NCBI RefSeq assembly: GCF_963556055.3
Contig: NZ_CAUVYE020000008.1
Span: forward strand, 620,001 to 684,000
Source: Cohaesibacter sp963556055
GTDB lineage: Bacteria > Pseudomonadota > Alphaproteobacteria > Rhizobiales > Cohaesibacteraceae
Length of the DNA: 64,000 bases
Direction: 5' to 3'
Part shown: piece after piece, positions 35,665 to 44,491 of the stretch
How the letters are laid out: each line of letters opens with the position of its first letter
Position numbering within the stretch: the first letter of the stretch is position 1
The notes under the pieces: generated by a model
Seen by the model: the letters and a program-made list of their open reading frames with translations, nothing else
Database searches by the model: none
What the model was told of the DNA's origin: nothing
Translations under genes and position numbers: made by a program

Positions 35665-37638
35665 ATGACCGCAGAAGCAAAAATTGAAGAAAAGACCGTC
35701 GTTGAACAAATCCGCGTAAAAGAGTTGAGTGGAATACAGGAGATCTCCGAGACGGATTTCCAATTTGCAACGGGACAGGCTCCGCTGGCCGTGGCCTATA
35801 TCTCGCCCAATCTGGATTTTGATACCACGGTCCGAAAGCTTGAGGCGATGTCTGGCAAGACCCGGGTGATCAGCGTCATGACCGCAGGCGAATTGTGCAA
35901 CGCTGCTGGCGGTGAGCTGTACAGGAAGGCAAGCGGCGACTGGAAAACGTTGACTTTGCAGATTTTCCCTCCCGATCTGGTTGATCAGGTTTCCGTTCAC
36001 AAGGTTGCGCTCCACAATGAGGACATCAAGTCCGGTGCGCCCTCCAAAAGTCGCGAAGCGCGGATTGAGGCCATCGCAAGGGATGCCTCGCGCATCAATG
36101 TTCCCTTTGCCTTGCGTCCCGAAGAGGTGTTTGCGCTGACGCTGATCGACGGTCTGTCCTCCTCTGAGAACTATTTGATGGAAGCCCTTTACAAGACGGG
36201 CCAATTTCCCTGTCTCTTCATTGGCGGCTCGTCGGGCGGCAAACTCGATTTTCAGGAAACGAAAATCGCCGATGGCAACCAGATTCTGAGTAATCAGGCG
36301 CTCATCGCATTTGTGAAGATGGCCAGAGGGCGCAAATATGGCGTTTTCAAAAGCCAGAATTTCAAGAAGACATCCCGCAGTTTTCTGGTTGCCGACGCCA
36401 ATCCGGACTTGCGGGTCGTGCGCACGGTGGTTGATCCCGACAGCGGCAATATCGAACCCTTCACAGAGCAGCTTTGCCGCCATTTCGGTGTGTCCTGTGA
36501 TCGTCTGGTCTCCTCGCTGGCAGGCAAGAGCTTCGGCATCGAGATCGAGGGCGAGGTTTTCGTCCGGTCTGTGGCGGCAATCGATACCGAAGGCAGGGAG
36601 GTTGCCTTCTACTGCGACATCAACCCCGGAGACCGGCTGTTCCTTTTGGAAACAACCGACTTCGCCCAACAGACCCGGCAGGATTTTGACGCCTTCATGC
36701 GAGGCAAGCCCAAGGCGTTGGGAGCAATTCTCAATGACTGCATCCTGAGGCGGCTCAACAATCAGGGCAAAACGGGAGCTCTCGACACTCTGTGGTCCAT
36801 GCCCGTTGCCGGATTCTCGACATTCGGAGAGCTGTTTGGCATCAATGTCAATGAAACGCTGAGCGCGATCGTGTTCTTCGAGGATGAAACCGGCAGCTAC
36901 AAGGATGCCTATCTCGAGAATTTCACAGTCCATTATGCGCGCTTTGCCAACTATTTCACGCAATGCCGCCTTTCCAGCGCCAACATGATCAATCTGGTTC
37001 GCTCGAACATCATCGAGAGCATGGCCGGGCAGCTTTCCAATATCAGTGAGCTTCAGGGCGTCTTGCAGAATACGCAACATATGCGCAACGCTCTTTATTC
37101 CATCCGTGGGTCGATTGATGGTGTGGGAGAGAAACGTGATGATGCCCAGAGAGACAATGCGGCCGATCTGGCCGCGCAATTCGGGGACTTGTCGGAATCG
37201 ATGCAGGGCTTGCGGGAAATTCTGAAGGTTATCGATGCCATCGCCGGCCAGACAAACCTGCTGGCCCTCAATGCGACAATCGAGGCTGCGCGTGCCGGTC
37301 AAGCCGGGCGAGGCTTTGCCGTCGTCGCTTCCGAGGTCAAACAATTGGCCGGCGATACCAAGTCGACCCTTGCCAACACCGAGATTTCCATTGGCAATAT
37401 GGAGCTGGCGCTGGAAAATCTGGGTCAGCTGATCGAACGCACCCGCCAGAAATTCATAACCGAAGAAGATCGCTACAAGGGCACAATTCAGCAAATCGAC
37501 CAGATGATCACCGAGCCGGACGGAATTGACAAGACGCTGGGCGAACTGAATGAAATCGTTGAAGCTCAGGTCAATGCTTCAAATCAGGTGAACGAGCAGT
37601 TGGACAAGCTCACGAAGCTTGGCGCAACCGCAGCCTGA
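35665..37638 (+). CDS. Soluble chemoreceptor with FIST sensor domain
   Basis: 657 residues without membrane spans. The N-terminal FIST domain (about residues 25-240; APLAVAYISPNLDFDTTVRK, LTLIDGLSSSENYLMEALY, LFIGGSSGGKL) is followed by FIST_C (about 245-420; ARGRKYGVFKSQNF, PVAGFSTFGELFG). It ends in a methyl-accepting signalling part with the highly conserved hairpin tip IDAIAGQTNLLALNATIEAA and GRGFAVVASEVKQLA (about 545-600). FIST domains are thought to bind small ligands such as amino acids. It would signal to CheA from the cytoplasm; no che genes are near. Start ATG 35665 with GAGAGAG upstream is preferred over 35593. Confidence 0.9.
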   Translation: MTAEAKIEEKTVVEQIRVKELSGIQEISETDFQFATGQAPLAVAYISPNLDFDTTVRKLEAMSGKTRVISVMTAGELCNAAGGELYRKASGDWKTLTLQIFPPDLVDQVSVHKVALHNEDIKSGAPSKSREARIEAIARDASRINVPFALRPEEVFALTLIDGLSSSENYLMEALYKTGQFPCLFIGGSSGGKLDFQETKIADGNQILSNQALIAFVKMARGRKYGVFKSQNFKKTSRSFLVADANPDLRVVRTVVDPDSGNIEPFTEQLCRHFGVSCDRLVSSLAGKSFGIEIEGEVFVRSVAAIDTEGREVAFYCDINPGDRLFLLETTDFAQQTRQDFDAFMRGKPKALGAILNDCILRRLNNQGKTGALDTLWSMPVAGFSTFGELFGINVNETLSAIVFFEDETGSYKDAYLENFTVHYARFANYFTQCRLSSANMINLVRSNIIESMAGQLSNISELQGVLQNTQHMRNALYSIRGSIDGVGEKRDDAQRDNAADLAAQFGDLSESMQGLREILKVIDAIAGQTNLLALNATIEAARAGQAGRGFAVVASEVKQLAGDTKSTLANTEISIGNMELALENLGQLIERTRQKFITEEDRYKGTIQQIDQMITEPDGIDKTLGELNEIVEAQVNASNQVNEQLDKLTKLGATAA

Positions 37639-37958
37639 TCGGGCCGCCCGCGCCCTTTCTTCAAGCATCTTTGTGTGAGGATGGCATTGCTCCGGCAAGC
37701 CGTCCTCTGCCTTGCTGTCCCATCATGTCCTAAAGCAGATCGGAACGCCCCTGCGTTCAGCCATTGGGTGCCGGAATGCGCATCTGGTGCTGCGCGGGGT
37801 TTTTGCAGCCCTGTTTTTTTGCTTGCCTCTGATGGAAGAAACTCCCATAAATGCGCCGGCCCCCGGCCGGGGGGCACATCGGCAGGTCTTTGGTCTCTTG
37901 AGCGCAACGCTAAGAGGGCAGGCCGCGAATCGCTGACCCATAGGAGAGGATGTCCCAA
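37639..37958. other. Intergenic region upstream of hisD
   Basis: About 320 bases, no gene supported. AGGAGAGG at 37942-37949 is the hisD ribosome site. Confidence 0.5.
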
Positions 37959-39254
37959 ATGGCCATACGTCTTGACGCTCTGGATAGCAACTTTGAAGCC
38001 GCTTTCAGGGATCTGTTGTCGATGAAACGGGAAGTGTCCGACGATGTGGACGCCATTGTCCGCGACATCATCGAGGATGTCAGGGCACGCGGGGACGAAG
38101 CCCTCTATGAGTATACCGCCAAATTCGATCGGTTCGACGCACGCCCCAAAGGCTTGCGCATCACCGAGGCCGAAATCAATGAAGCTGTTGCAAAGGTCGA
38201 GCCAGAGGTCATGGCCGCGCTTGAGCTTGCTGCTGACCGCATCCGGTCACACCATGCACGCCAGATGCCCAAGGATGATTTTTACGAGGACGCTTTGGGT
38301 GTCAAGCTCGGTTCGCGCTGGACGGCCATCGAGGCGGTTGGCCTTTATGTGCCTGGAGGTCTGGCGGCCTATCCCTCTTCCGTGCTGATGAATGCCGTGC
38401 CCGCCAAGGTCGCCGGAGTGGAGCGCCTCGTGATGGTCGTCCCGACCCCGGACGATACGCTCAATCCGCTGGTTCTGGCGGCGGCAAAGCTGGCAGGCGT
38501 TGACGAAATCTATCGCATTGGCGGGGCTCAGGCCGTCGCTGCTCTTGCCTATGGCACAGATACCATCGCACCGGTCTACAAGATCGTGGGGCCGGGCAAC
38601 GCTTTTGTTGCCGCTGCCAAACGGCGGGTTTTCGGCCTGGTTGGCATCGACATGATCGCGGGGCCGTCAGAAGTGCTCATCATGGCCGACGCCAACAATG
38701 ATCCCGATTGGCTGGCGGTCGATCTGATGGCTCAGGCCGAGCATGACAAATCGGCCCAGTCTTTTCTCATTACCACCGACAAGGTGCTGGCCAGCGCAAC
38801 CGAAGAGGCCGTCGAACGCCTGCTTGCGACTCTGCCCAAGGCCGACATCGCCGGGGCAAGCTGGCGCGACTTTGGCGCGGTGATCACCGTGCCTGACTGG
38901 GAAACGGGCATGGCACTTGCCAACCGGATCGCGCCCGAACATCTCGAACTGGCCATGGATGATGCGGACAAGATGGTTGAAAAGGTGCGCAACGCCGGAG
39001 CCGTTTTCGTCGGCCATTTCACCCCTGAAGCTGTTGGCGACTATGTCGGCGGCTCCAACCATGTGTTGCCGACCGCCCGATCGGCTCGCTTTTCATCCGG
39101 CCTTTCGACCCTTGATTTCGTCAAGCGGACCTCGGTGCTGGAATGCAACGCCATGAATTTGCGCGAAATCGGCCCTTCAGCCGTGACACTGGCCCGGCAG
39201 GAAGGCCTCGAAGCCCACGCCCGTTCTGTCGCCAAGCGGCTAAATATGGATTGA
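37959..39254 (+). CDS. hisD: Histidinol dehydrogenase
   Basis: 431 residues. Two-step NAD-dependent oxidation of L-histidinol to L-histidine, the last step of histidine synthesis, zinc enzyme. Visible: YVPGGLAAYPSSVLMNAVPA, GPGNAFVAAAKRRVFG, DMIAGPSEVLIMAD, AEHDKSAQSFLIT (Glu-His-Asp region with the zinc Gln/His), and FVGHFTPEAVGDYVGGSNHV with the C-terminal zinc and base residues. ATG 37959 (MAIRLD) is preferred over ATG 37950, which nearly overlaps the ribosome site. It leads a row of housekeeping genes that is conserved in alphaproteobacteria. Confidence 0.95.
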   Translation: MAIRLDALDSNFEAAFRDLLSMKREVSDDVDAIVRDIIEDVRARGDEALYEYTAKFDRFDARPKGLRITEAEINEAVAKVEPEVMAALELAADRIRSHHARQMPKDDFYEDALGVKLGSRWTAIEAVGLYVPGGLAAYPSSVLMNAVPAKVAGVERLVMVVPTPDDTLNPLVLAAAKLAGVDEIYRIGGAQAVAALAYGTDTIAPVYKIVGPGNAFVAAAKRRVFGLVGIDMIAGPSEVLIMADANNDPDWLAVDLMAQAEHDKSAQSFLITTDKVLASATEEAVERLLATLPKADIAGASWRDFGAVITVPDWETGMALANRIAPEHLELAMDDADKMVEKVRNAGAVFVGHFTPEAVGDYVGGSNHVLPTARSARFSSGLSTLDFVKRTSVLECNAMNLREIGPSAVTLARQEGLEAHARSVAKRLNMD

Positions 39255-39436
39255 ATTCGCGGGAAATTAGGGTAATTGTGCTATCGACTAAGCTGAAAGT
39301 TTGACTCGGACTGTCGAATTGGGCAAAGATCAGCCCTATTCCATGACAATTGATATGGTGTTTTATGGCTGACAGGGACGGACGAGTTGCATTGGATACC
39401 GCCTCCGACCGGCAGGATTGCGAAAAGGATGACACG

Positions 39437-39931
39437 GTGACGACGCTCAAGGCGGACGACGATGCGTTCCGGCTCAGCTCCATCATTCTTGACCCGACAT
39501 CTATTCAGCCTGCGACACCCGATATTGAGCATGAGCGCTCGGTTGCGATTTTCGATCTGGTTGAAGAGAACAGATTTCATCCGGTCGGCCATGAGGATGG
39601 CGGTCCCTATCGGCTCGATCTGTCGATGGTCGAGCGCAAGCTGGTGATGGATATCAAGCTGGAAAATGGTGACCAGATCGCTACCCATATCCTTTCGCTC
39701 ACACCCTTTCGTCGCATCATCAAGGATTATTTCCTGATCTGCGACAGCTATTACGAAGCCATCAAGACCGCAACGCCCAGCAAGATTGAAGCAATCGATA
39801 TGGGTCGGCGCGGGTTACACAATGAAGGATCCCAAATTCTGCAAGCTCGCCTTGATGGCAAGATCGACACGGATTTCTCCACCGCGCGCAGGCTCTTCAC
39901 GCTGATTTGCGCATTGCATTGGCGGGGGTAG
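39437..39931 (+). CDS. UPF0262 family protein
   Basis: 164 residues, function unknown. DDAFRLSSIILDPTSI, NRFHPVGHEDGGPYRLDLSM, VERKLVMDIKLENG, LTPFRRIIKDYFLICDSYYE and AIDMGRRGLHNEGSQIL match the family I know as UPF0262, which in alphaproteobacteria lies between hisD and a low-MW phosphatase gene, exactly as here. A GTG start at 39437 with AAAAGGA upstream gives the usual length; an ATG at 39365 would add 24 residues not seen in the family. The next gene starts one base after this stop. Confidence 0.85.
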   Translation: MTTLKADDDAFRLSSIILDPTSIQPATPDIEHERSVAIFDLVEENRFHPVGHEDGGPYRLDLSMVERKLVMDIKLENGDQIATHILSLTPFRRIIKDYFLICDSYYEAIKTATPSKIEAIDMGRRGLHNEGSQILQARLDGKIDTDFSTARRLFTLICALHWRG

Positions 39932-39932
39932 C

Positions 39933-40397
39933 ATGGTTCTCGGTCTGATCGGGCCAGATCTTCGCCCCGATTCCATCCTGTTCGCCTGCGGCATGAATTC
40001 GATCCGCTCGCCCATGGCAGCGGCGCTTGCCAATCATTTGTTCCCCGGTGCATTCTATGTGCAATCGGTAGGAGTGCGCTGTGGCAAGCCCGACCCCTTT
40101 GCAGCTGCGGTGATGGAGGAAATCGGGCTCGATATCTCCGAGCATGAACCAAGCTGTTTTGACGATCTGGAAGACAGCTATTTCGACCTGATCGTCTCGC
40201 TTGCCCCTGAGGCTCACCACAGATCTCTTGAATGGAGCAGGGGACATGCAGTGGAAACCGAATATTGGCCGACCATGGATCCGGCGCTTGCAACCGGATC
40301 GCGCGAGCAGATCATGGATGCCTACAGAGCGGTTCGTGACGGACTCATTGTCAAGCTCAAGGATCGCTTCGAGTGGATCGCGGACCTGAAGCAATAA
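39933..40397 (+). CDS. Low-molecular-weight protein-tyrosine-phosphatase-like protein
   Basis: 154 residues. The P-loop SILFACGMNSIRSPMAAALAN contains C-x5-R-S, and a C-terminal DPAL replaces the usual D-P general acid loop. The family covers low-MW tyrosine phosphatases and arsenate reductases of ArsC thioredoxin type. The extra cysteines of arsenate reductase are not evident. It overlaps the unit of UPF0262 (one base between stop and start), so co-expression is likely. Substrate unknown. Confidence 0.85.
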   Translation: MVLGLIGPDLRPDSILFACGMNSIRSPMAAALANHLFPGAFYVQSVGVRCGKPDPFAAAVMEEIGLDISEHEPSCFDDLEDSYFDLIVSLAPEAHHRSLEWSRGHAVETEYWPTMDPALATGSREQIMDAYRAVRDGLIVKLKDRFEWIADLKQ

Positions 40398-40823
40398 CGC
40401 CCCTGCTTTTTGCGAGCATTCGCATGTCATTTCCCTGTCAAATCCCGATCTCGATGCGTCATGGGCATGAAATTTGCGTGAAATGATTGCGCTGTCGGTC
40501 GCTTTAGACTAGATTGCCCACGATCTCAGCAATAAATATTGGGCAAATTGGCTTGAAATCCTTCATGCAGACAAGGGACTTCGTGCTATACTGAGATATC
40601 AGAATTTCTATCGGTCGGACGGGAAGCCGCATTGTCGAGTTGAATTTGTTCAACTCCTCCTCTATGTCTTGTCCTTCCTTGAAGTCAGCGCCAGACGACA
40701 CCTTTCGGGCTCCTGTCCGTCTGGGGTGCCCGTCTGACATCAAAAAGACAGTGGGCATGCCGCGCTGCTAGACGCAGGCTCTCCCAACATGAGTATCAAC
40801 CTGAAGGGACTGAAAGAACGCTT
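40398..40823. other. Intergenic region upstream of infA
   Basis: About 425 bases. A minus-strand frame of 84 codons (40504-40758) has no ribosome site or recognisable family. The infA promoter must be here. Confidence 0.5.
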
Positions 40824-41042
40824 ATGGCGAAAGAAGAAGTATTAGAATTTCCAGGTGTTGTCACCGAACTGCTGCCAAATGCCACATTCCGCGTGAAGCT
40901 GGAAAATGATCACGAGATTGTCGCTCACACCGCAGGGCGTATGCGCAAGAACAGGATTCGCGTTTTGGCGGGCGACAAGGTGCAGGTAGAAATGACCCCC
41001 TATGATCTGACCAAAGGCCGCATCACCTATCGCTTCAAATAG
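40824..41042 (+). CDS. infA: Translation initiation factor IF-1
   Basis: 72 residues, full length, OB-fold of the S1 type: MAKEEVLEFPGVVTELLPNA, FRVKLENDHEIVAHTAGRMR, KNRIRVLAGDKVQVEMTPYDLTKGRI. Binds the 30S A site with IF-2 and IF-3 during initiation. Position before maf is conserved in alphaproteobacteria. Confidence 0.97.
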   Translation: MAKEEVLEFPGVVTELLPNATFRVKLENDHEIVAHTAGRMRKNRIRVLAGDKVQVEMTPYDLTKGRITYRFK

Positions 41043-41346
41043 GGCGCAAGTGGCTTCGGCCTTGGTGGCTTTTGTGGCTGGTCCCGTCTGAGAGGATTTG
41101 AGGATAGCCATGCCTTGTTGGTCCATTTTGGCGCGGGCGGGTCCTCAAACTGATCGAAGCAGGCCCCAAGAGCGCAATAGATCGAAAAGACTGCCTATCC
41201 TCGTCCAATCAGGGTTGCTGGGCGGGGATTGATTTTGACTAGATGATTTGTGGCCGTGTGTTTCGGATCTTGCGGGGGGGAGGGCTCGCTGCCTTCCACC
41301 CTTCCGAACCGCGAGAAAATCGCACTTTATGACTTGAGTTTGTGTC
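41043..41346. other. Intergenic region between infA and maf
   Basis: About 300 bases, no gene supported; no strong terminator hairpin seen. Confidence 0.5.
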
Positions 41347-41970
41347 ATGACAGATCCCTACCGCCTCATTCTGGCGTCCGCCTCGCCAAGACGCTTGCAG
41401 CTTTTGCAGCAAATCGGCATCGAGCCCTATGCTCTCAAACCGGCGGACCTTGATGAAACACCTCTGAAAAACGAGTCTCCCAGAAAATTGGCGCGGCGAT
41501 TGTCCGAATCCAAGGCTCAGGCGATCTACAAGGCCTACAAGGAAGATGAAACGCTGTCCGGCTGCTATATTCTGGCTGCCGACACCGTTGTGGCCGTTGG
41601 GCGACGCATTCTGCCAAAAACCGAGCTGGCCGAGGAAGCGAGCCAGTGTCTGGCGCTGTTGTCCGGGCGCACGCACAAGGTCTATACCGGCGTCTGTCTC
41701 ATCACTCCGAAAGGCAAAACCCGCAACCGGGTGGTGGAAACGCGCGTGCGCTTCAAGCGTCTGAGCGAGGAAATGGATCCCTATATCGCATCGGGCGAGT
41801 GGCGCGGCAAAGCCGGCGGCTATGCCATTCAGGGCATCGCCGGATCCTTCGTTGTCAATCTGGTCGGCTCCTATACATCTGTTGTTGGCCTGCCACTCAA
41901 CGAAACCGCTAACCTTCTGATCGGGGAAGGCTATCCCTTGCGCCTGAAATGGCTCGGCGGTGCACAATAA
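41347..41970 (+). CDS. maf: Maf-family nucleoside triphosphate pyrophosphatase
   Basis: 207 residues. Hydrolyses non-canonical or specific NTPs (dTTP, UTP, m7GTP in family members) to the monophosphate and pyrophosphate. LILASASPRRLQLLQQIGI at the start (S-x-S-P-R-R substrate loop), AADTVVAVGRRILPK (catalytic Asp), SGRTHKVYTGVCLI and GEWRGKAGGYAIQG with AGSFV after it are the standard Maf motifs. Third in the infA-maf-yacG run. Confidence 0.94.
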   Translation: MTDPYRLILASASPRRLQLLQQIGIEPYALKPADLDETPLKNESPRKLARRLSESKAQAIYKAYKEDETLSGCYILAADTVVAVGRRILPKTELAEEASQCLALLSGRTHKVYTGVCLITPKGKTRNRVVETRVRFKRLSEEMDPYIASGEWRGKAGGYAIQGIAGSFVVNLVGSYTSVVGLPLNETANLLIGEGYPLRLKWLGGAQ

Positions 41971-42015
41971 GATCCGGCAAAAGCCGCAAACAAGCTCCAC
42001 AAAGGAACTGCTCCC

Positions 42016-42276
42016 GTGAGTGACAAGAACAAGCCAGACGCGCTTGATGAGCCCAATGAGTCCAATGAGCCCAAAGGCGCGACCGTAAAGGGACTGCGAC
42101 GCTCCAGATCCTGTCCGATTTGTGGCAAAGCGTCGAGCAAGGAAAGCTATCCCTTTTGTTCCGAGCGCTGCAAACAGGTTGATCTGAGCCGATGGCTTTC
42201 AGGCTCTTATGCCATTCCGGCCTCTGAGGAAGATGATCCGGACGAGGACGACCTGAATTTGCTGGAAAAAGACTGA
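42016..42276 (+). CDS. yacG: DNA gyrase inhibitor YacG
   Basis: 86 residues. Zinc-binding C-x2-C-x15-C-x3-C is seen as CPICGKASSKESYPF-CSERC, followed by KQVDLSRWLSGSYAIP, the family's conserved end. Known to bind GyrB and inhibit gyrase. Starts with GTG 42016; an acidic tail DPDEDDLNLLEKD closes it. Last gene before tRNA-Phe and the mobile element. Confidence 0.92.
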   Translation: MSDKNKPDALDEPNESNEPKGATVKGLRRSRSCPICGKASSKESYPFCSERCKQVDLSRWLSGSYAIPASEEDDPDEDDLNLLEKD

Positions 42277-42576
42277 GATTGTCCGATTGAGAGGCTTTTC
42301 AGACGACAAAACAACAAGATAGGCCCAGATGAACTGCTTCAGGGAAGCTCTTTTGCGCAATTTCTGCAAAAGAAGGGCCCCCCGCCGAGCCCTTCGGGGG
42401 ATAAAAAGGAACGCCCCTGTAGAAAAAATGAAATGCGCACTGGACAGGTCAATATGAACCTTCTATAACGCCGAAACAAATTACGGGGGTCGCCCCGGCG
42501 ACCCGCGCAAGAAAGCTTTGTCTTTCTGGTTGCAACTGCCGGCCAAGCATGGATTTGACAGTTGAACCGACAAGGC
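42277..42576. other. Intergenic region between yacG and tRNA-Phe
   Basis: About 300 bases without a gene; contains the hairpin at 42378-42400, and presumably the tRNA-Phe promoter near 42430-42540. Confidence 0.5.
42378..42400 (+). terminator. GC-rich hairpin after yacG
   Basis: Stem CCCCCG / CGGGGG around a ten-base loop, followed by ATAAAAAGG. Likely transcription stop for the infA-yacG run. Confidence 0.5.
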
Positions 42577-42652
42577 GCCCGGATAGCTCAGTTGGTAGAG
42601 CAGCGGATTGAAAATCCGCGTGTCGGTGGTTCGAATCCGCCTCCGGGCACCA
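42577..42652 (+). tRNA. tRNA-Phe (anticodon GAA), integration site of the mobile element
   Basis: 76 bases with encoded CCA. Acceptor GCCCGGA / TCCGGGC, anticodon stem CGGAT / ATCCG with loop TGAAA at its centre, anticodon GAA, T arm ending TTCGAATC. The integrase gene starts 225 bases downstream, pointing in the same direction, so the 3' half is the left attachment site. Confidence 0.95.
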
Positions 42653-42765
42653 TCATTTTTTCCCAGCCCGTCCCACTCATATCGACAAGTCCTTGGAATT
42701 ATGGGATTTTTAGGTCTCAGATTTCTCGGAGTGTGTCAGGCGATTTCACCAGATCCGACCCGTCT

Positions 42766-42801
42766 GGGGCCATATTTGGTGCCATATTTGGGGCCAAGAT
42801 T
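42766..42801. repeat. Three 12-base tandem units, possible integrase arm sites
   Basis: GGGGCCATATTT (42766-42777), GGTGCCATATTT (42778-42789) and GGGGCCAAGATT (42790-42801) in direct tandem, between the tRNA-Phe end and the integrase start. Short direct repeats here often serve as arm-type binding sites for tyrosine integrases; that role is inferred. Confidence 0.65.
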
Positions 42802-42876
42802 TTTCATGAATTCATTGATGGCCCCAATTTTAGGGTTTCATGCCACCTGATCGCTCCTGAACCAGGGAGAATTGCT

Positions 42877-44091
42877 GTGGCACTGACAGATCTTCAAATT
42901 CGACAACTTCGCCCCAGAGACAAGGCTTATCAATGTACCGATGGTCTCGGGCTCTATCTTGAAGTCTCCCCGAGTGGGGCGAGGCTTTGGCGATATAAAT
43001 ATCGCTTCATGAAGAAGCAAAAACGCCTTTCCCTTGGAAGCTATCCCGATGTGAGCCTTGCTGAGGCGCGTGACAAAAGAAATGAAGCACGAAAAAGGCT
43101 TGATGCCGGCGAGGATCCGCTTGCTGAGCGCAAGCGCGAAAAGCTCGTTGCAGCGTTCGCAGCCTCAAACACTTTCGGCGATATCGGTCGAGAATATATT
43201 GAAAAGCAGATTGCTGAAGGAAGGTCCCCCAAAACGATTGAGAAATCCAATTGGCTTATTCGGCAGTTCGCACTGATCGATGAACGACCTGTAACTGAGC
43301 TAAAGCCTCTTGATATTCTCGCTGTTCTGAAGCGGCTCGAGGCGCACGGAAAGTATGAAACGGTTATGCGCTGCCGTTCCTTCGCCAGTTGTGTTTTTCG
43401 CTACGCCGTGGCGACGGGGAGGGCAGAGGAAGATCCTACAGTCGTTCTTCGAGGCGCTTTGATTAGGCCAAAGGTGACGCACTATGCGGCTATCATAGAG
43501 CCAGACGGCGTTGGCGATCTGCTTCTGGCAATCGATAATTATCTCGGCAACCCCATCTCGCGCATTGCCTTGCAGATAGTCCCGCACATTATGGCGCGTC
43601 CGGGAGAATTCAGAAAGGCGCATTGGTCTGAATTCGATCTTGATGCGGCTATCTGGAAAATCCCTGCGGAGCGCATGAAAATGCGGCGTCCTCACCAGAC
43701 GCCTTTGTCAAAACAGGTCATCGCATATCTCAAACAACTTATGCCGATGACAGGCCCCAAGGGCTTTGTCTTTCCCGCCTACCATACGACTAAGCGTCCA
43801 ATGAGCGAGAATACGGTCAATCAGGCACTTCGACGTATTGGCTATGCACGGGGTGAGGTGACTGCGCACGGATTTAGGACGACGGCTTCAACTCTTCTTA
43901 ACGAGAGCGGGCTTTGGAGCCCTGATGCTATAGAACGTTCTCTCGCTCATGAAGATGCAAACAGCATTCGCGGTATCTACAATCGTGGACGCTACTGGGA
44001 AGAGCGCGTCCGAATGCATCAGTGGTGGAGTGACTATCTGGATGAACTGCGTGAGAAAGCAGCAAATAGGTTGTTAACCCGCCGCCGCTGA
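42877..44091 (+). CDS. P4-type tyrosine recombinase / integrase
   Basis: 404 residues. N-terminal DUF4102 arm-binding domain (VALTDLQIRQLRPRDKAYQC, GLGLYLEVSPSGARLWRYKY, SLGSYPDVSLAEARDKR), a SAM-like core-binding domain (about 90-190), then the catalytic domain (about 205-390). Catalytic residues: Arg in HIMARPGEF, His-x-x-Arg in TAHGFRTTAST, His in LAHED, and nucleophile Tyr in GIYNRGRY. Start GTG 42877 with AGGGAGA upstream; the same frame open further upstream runs through the tRNA and is not coding. Mediates insertion at and excision from tRNA-Phe. Confidence 0.92.
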   Translation: MALTDLQIRQLRPRDKAYQCTDGLGLYLEVSPSGARLWRYKYRFMKKQKRLSLGSYPDVSLAEARDKRNEARKRLDAGEDPLAERKREKLVAAFAASNTFGDIGREYIEKQIAEGRSPKTIEKSNWLIRQFALIDERPVTELKPLDILAVLKRLEAHGKYETVMRCRSFASCVFRYAVATGRAEEDPTVVLRGALIRPKVTHYAAIIEPDGVGDLLLAIDNYLGNPISRIALQIVPHIMARPGEFRKAHWSEFDLDAAIWKIPAERMKMRRPHQTPLSKQVIAYLKQLMPMTGPKGFVFPAYHTTKRPMSENTVNQALRRIGYARGEVTAHGFRTTASTLLNESGLWSPDAIERSLAHEDANSIRGIYNRGRYWEERVRMHQWWSDYLDELREKAANRLLTRRR

Positions 44092-44098
44092 TTGGTAG

Positions 44099-44329
44099 CT
44101 ATTGATCGAGCTCGTGGTCAGCTGCTTTAGGCTCGGTACCAGCACGCCATCTTGCAGGATTGGCAATCCAATGATTGACCTCTGACTCTCGCCATCCTGC
44201 GCCATGGATGCTGATCTTGATCTGTGAGGGAAAGGTCCCTTCGGCCATCTTCCGGTAGATGGTCGATCGGGACAGGCCCGTTCTATCGAGAACGGTCTTA
44301 AGGCGAATAATGCGATCTGGTTGGCTCAT
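44099..44329 (-). CDS. AlpA-family DNA-binding protein
   Basis: 76 residues. MSQPDRIIRLKTVLDRTGLS-RSTIYRKMAEGTFP followed by SIHGAGWRESEVNHWIAN is the typical AlpA/excisionase winged helix-turn-helix. AlpA proteins activate integrase genes or direct excision in P4-like islands. ATG 44329 with GGAGT upstream is chosen over the longer frame from 44503. It faces the integrase gene, stop to stop, with seven bases between. Confidence 0.85.
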   Translation of the reverse strand: MSQPDRIIRLKTVLDRTGLSRSTIYRKMAEGTFPSQIKISIHGAGWRESEVNHWIANPARWRAGTEPKAADHELDQ

Positions 44330-44491
44330 ATCTAACTGGACTCCGGTTGGTTGTCTCTGACGGCTTCTGAGCCAGAAAGAACCTGTACGGGCTATTGGAC
44401 AAGAGTATTCCGATAGGGGGGTGCATTGTTGCGTAAGGAAGGCGGCAAATCGGATCGGCAGTACACTCAGCAGGAAAGGAAAAGAATTAGC

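Noticed and set aside
35428..37494. A 688-codon minus-strand frame opposite the FIST chemoreceptor
   Set aside because: No motif or ribosome site; the plus strand has complete FIST and receptor signatures.
40504..40758. An 84-codon minus-strand frame between the phosphatase gene and infA
   Set aside because: No ribosome site, no recognisable family, in a region expected to hold the infA promoter.
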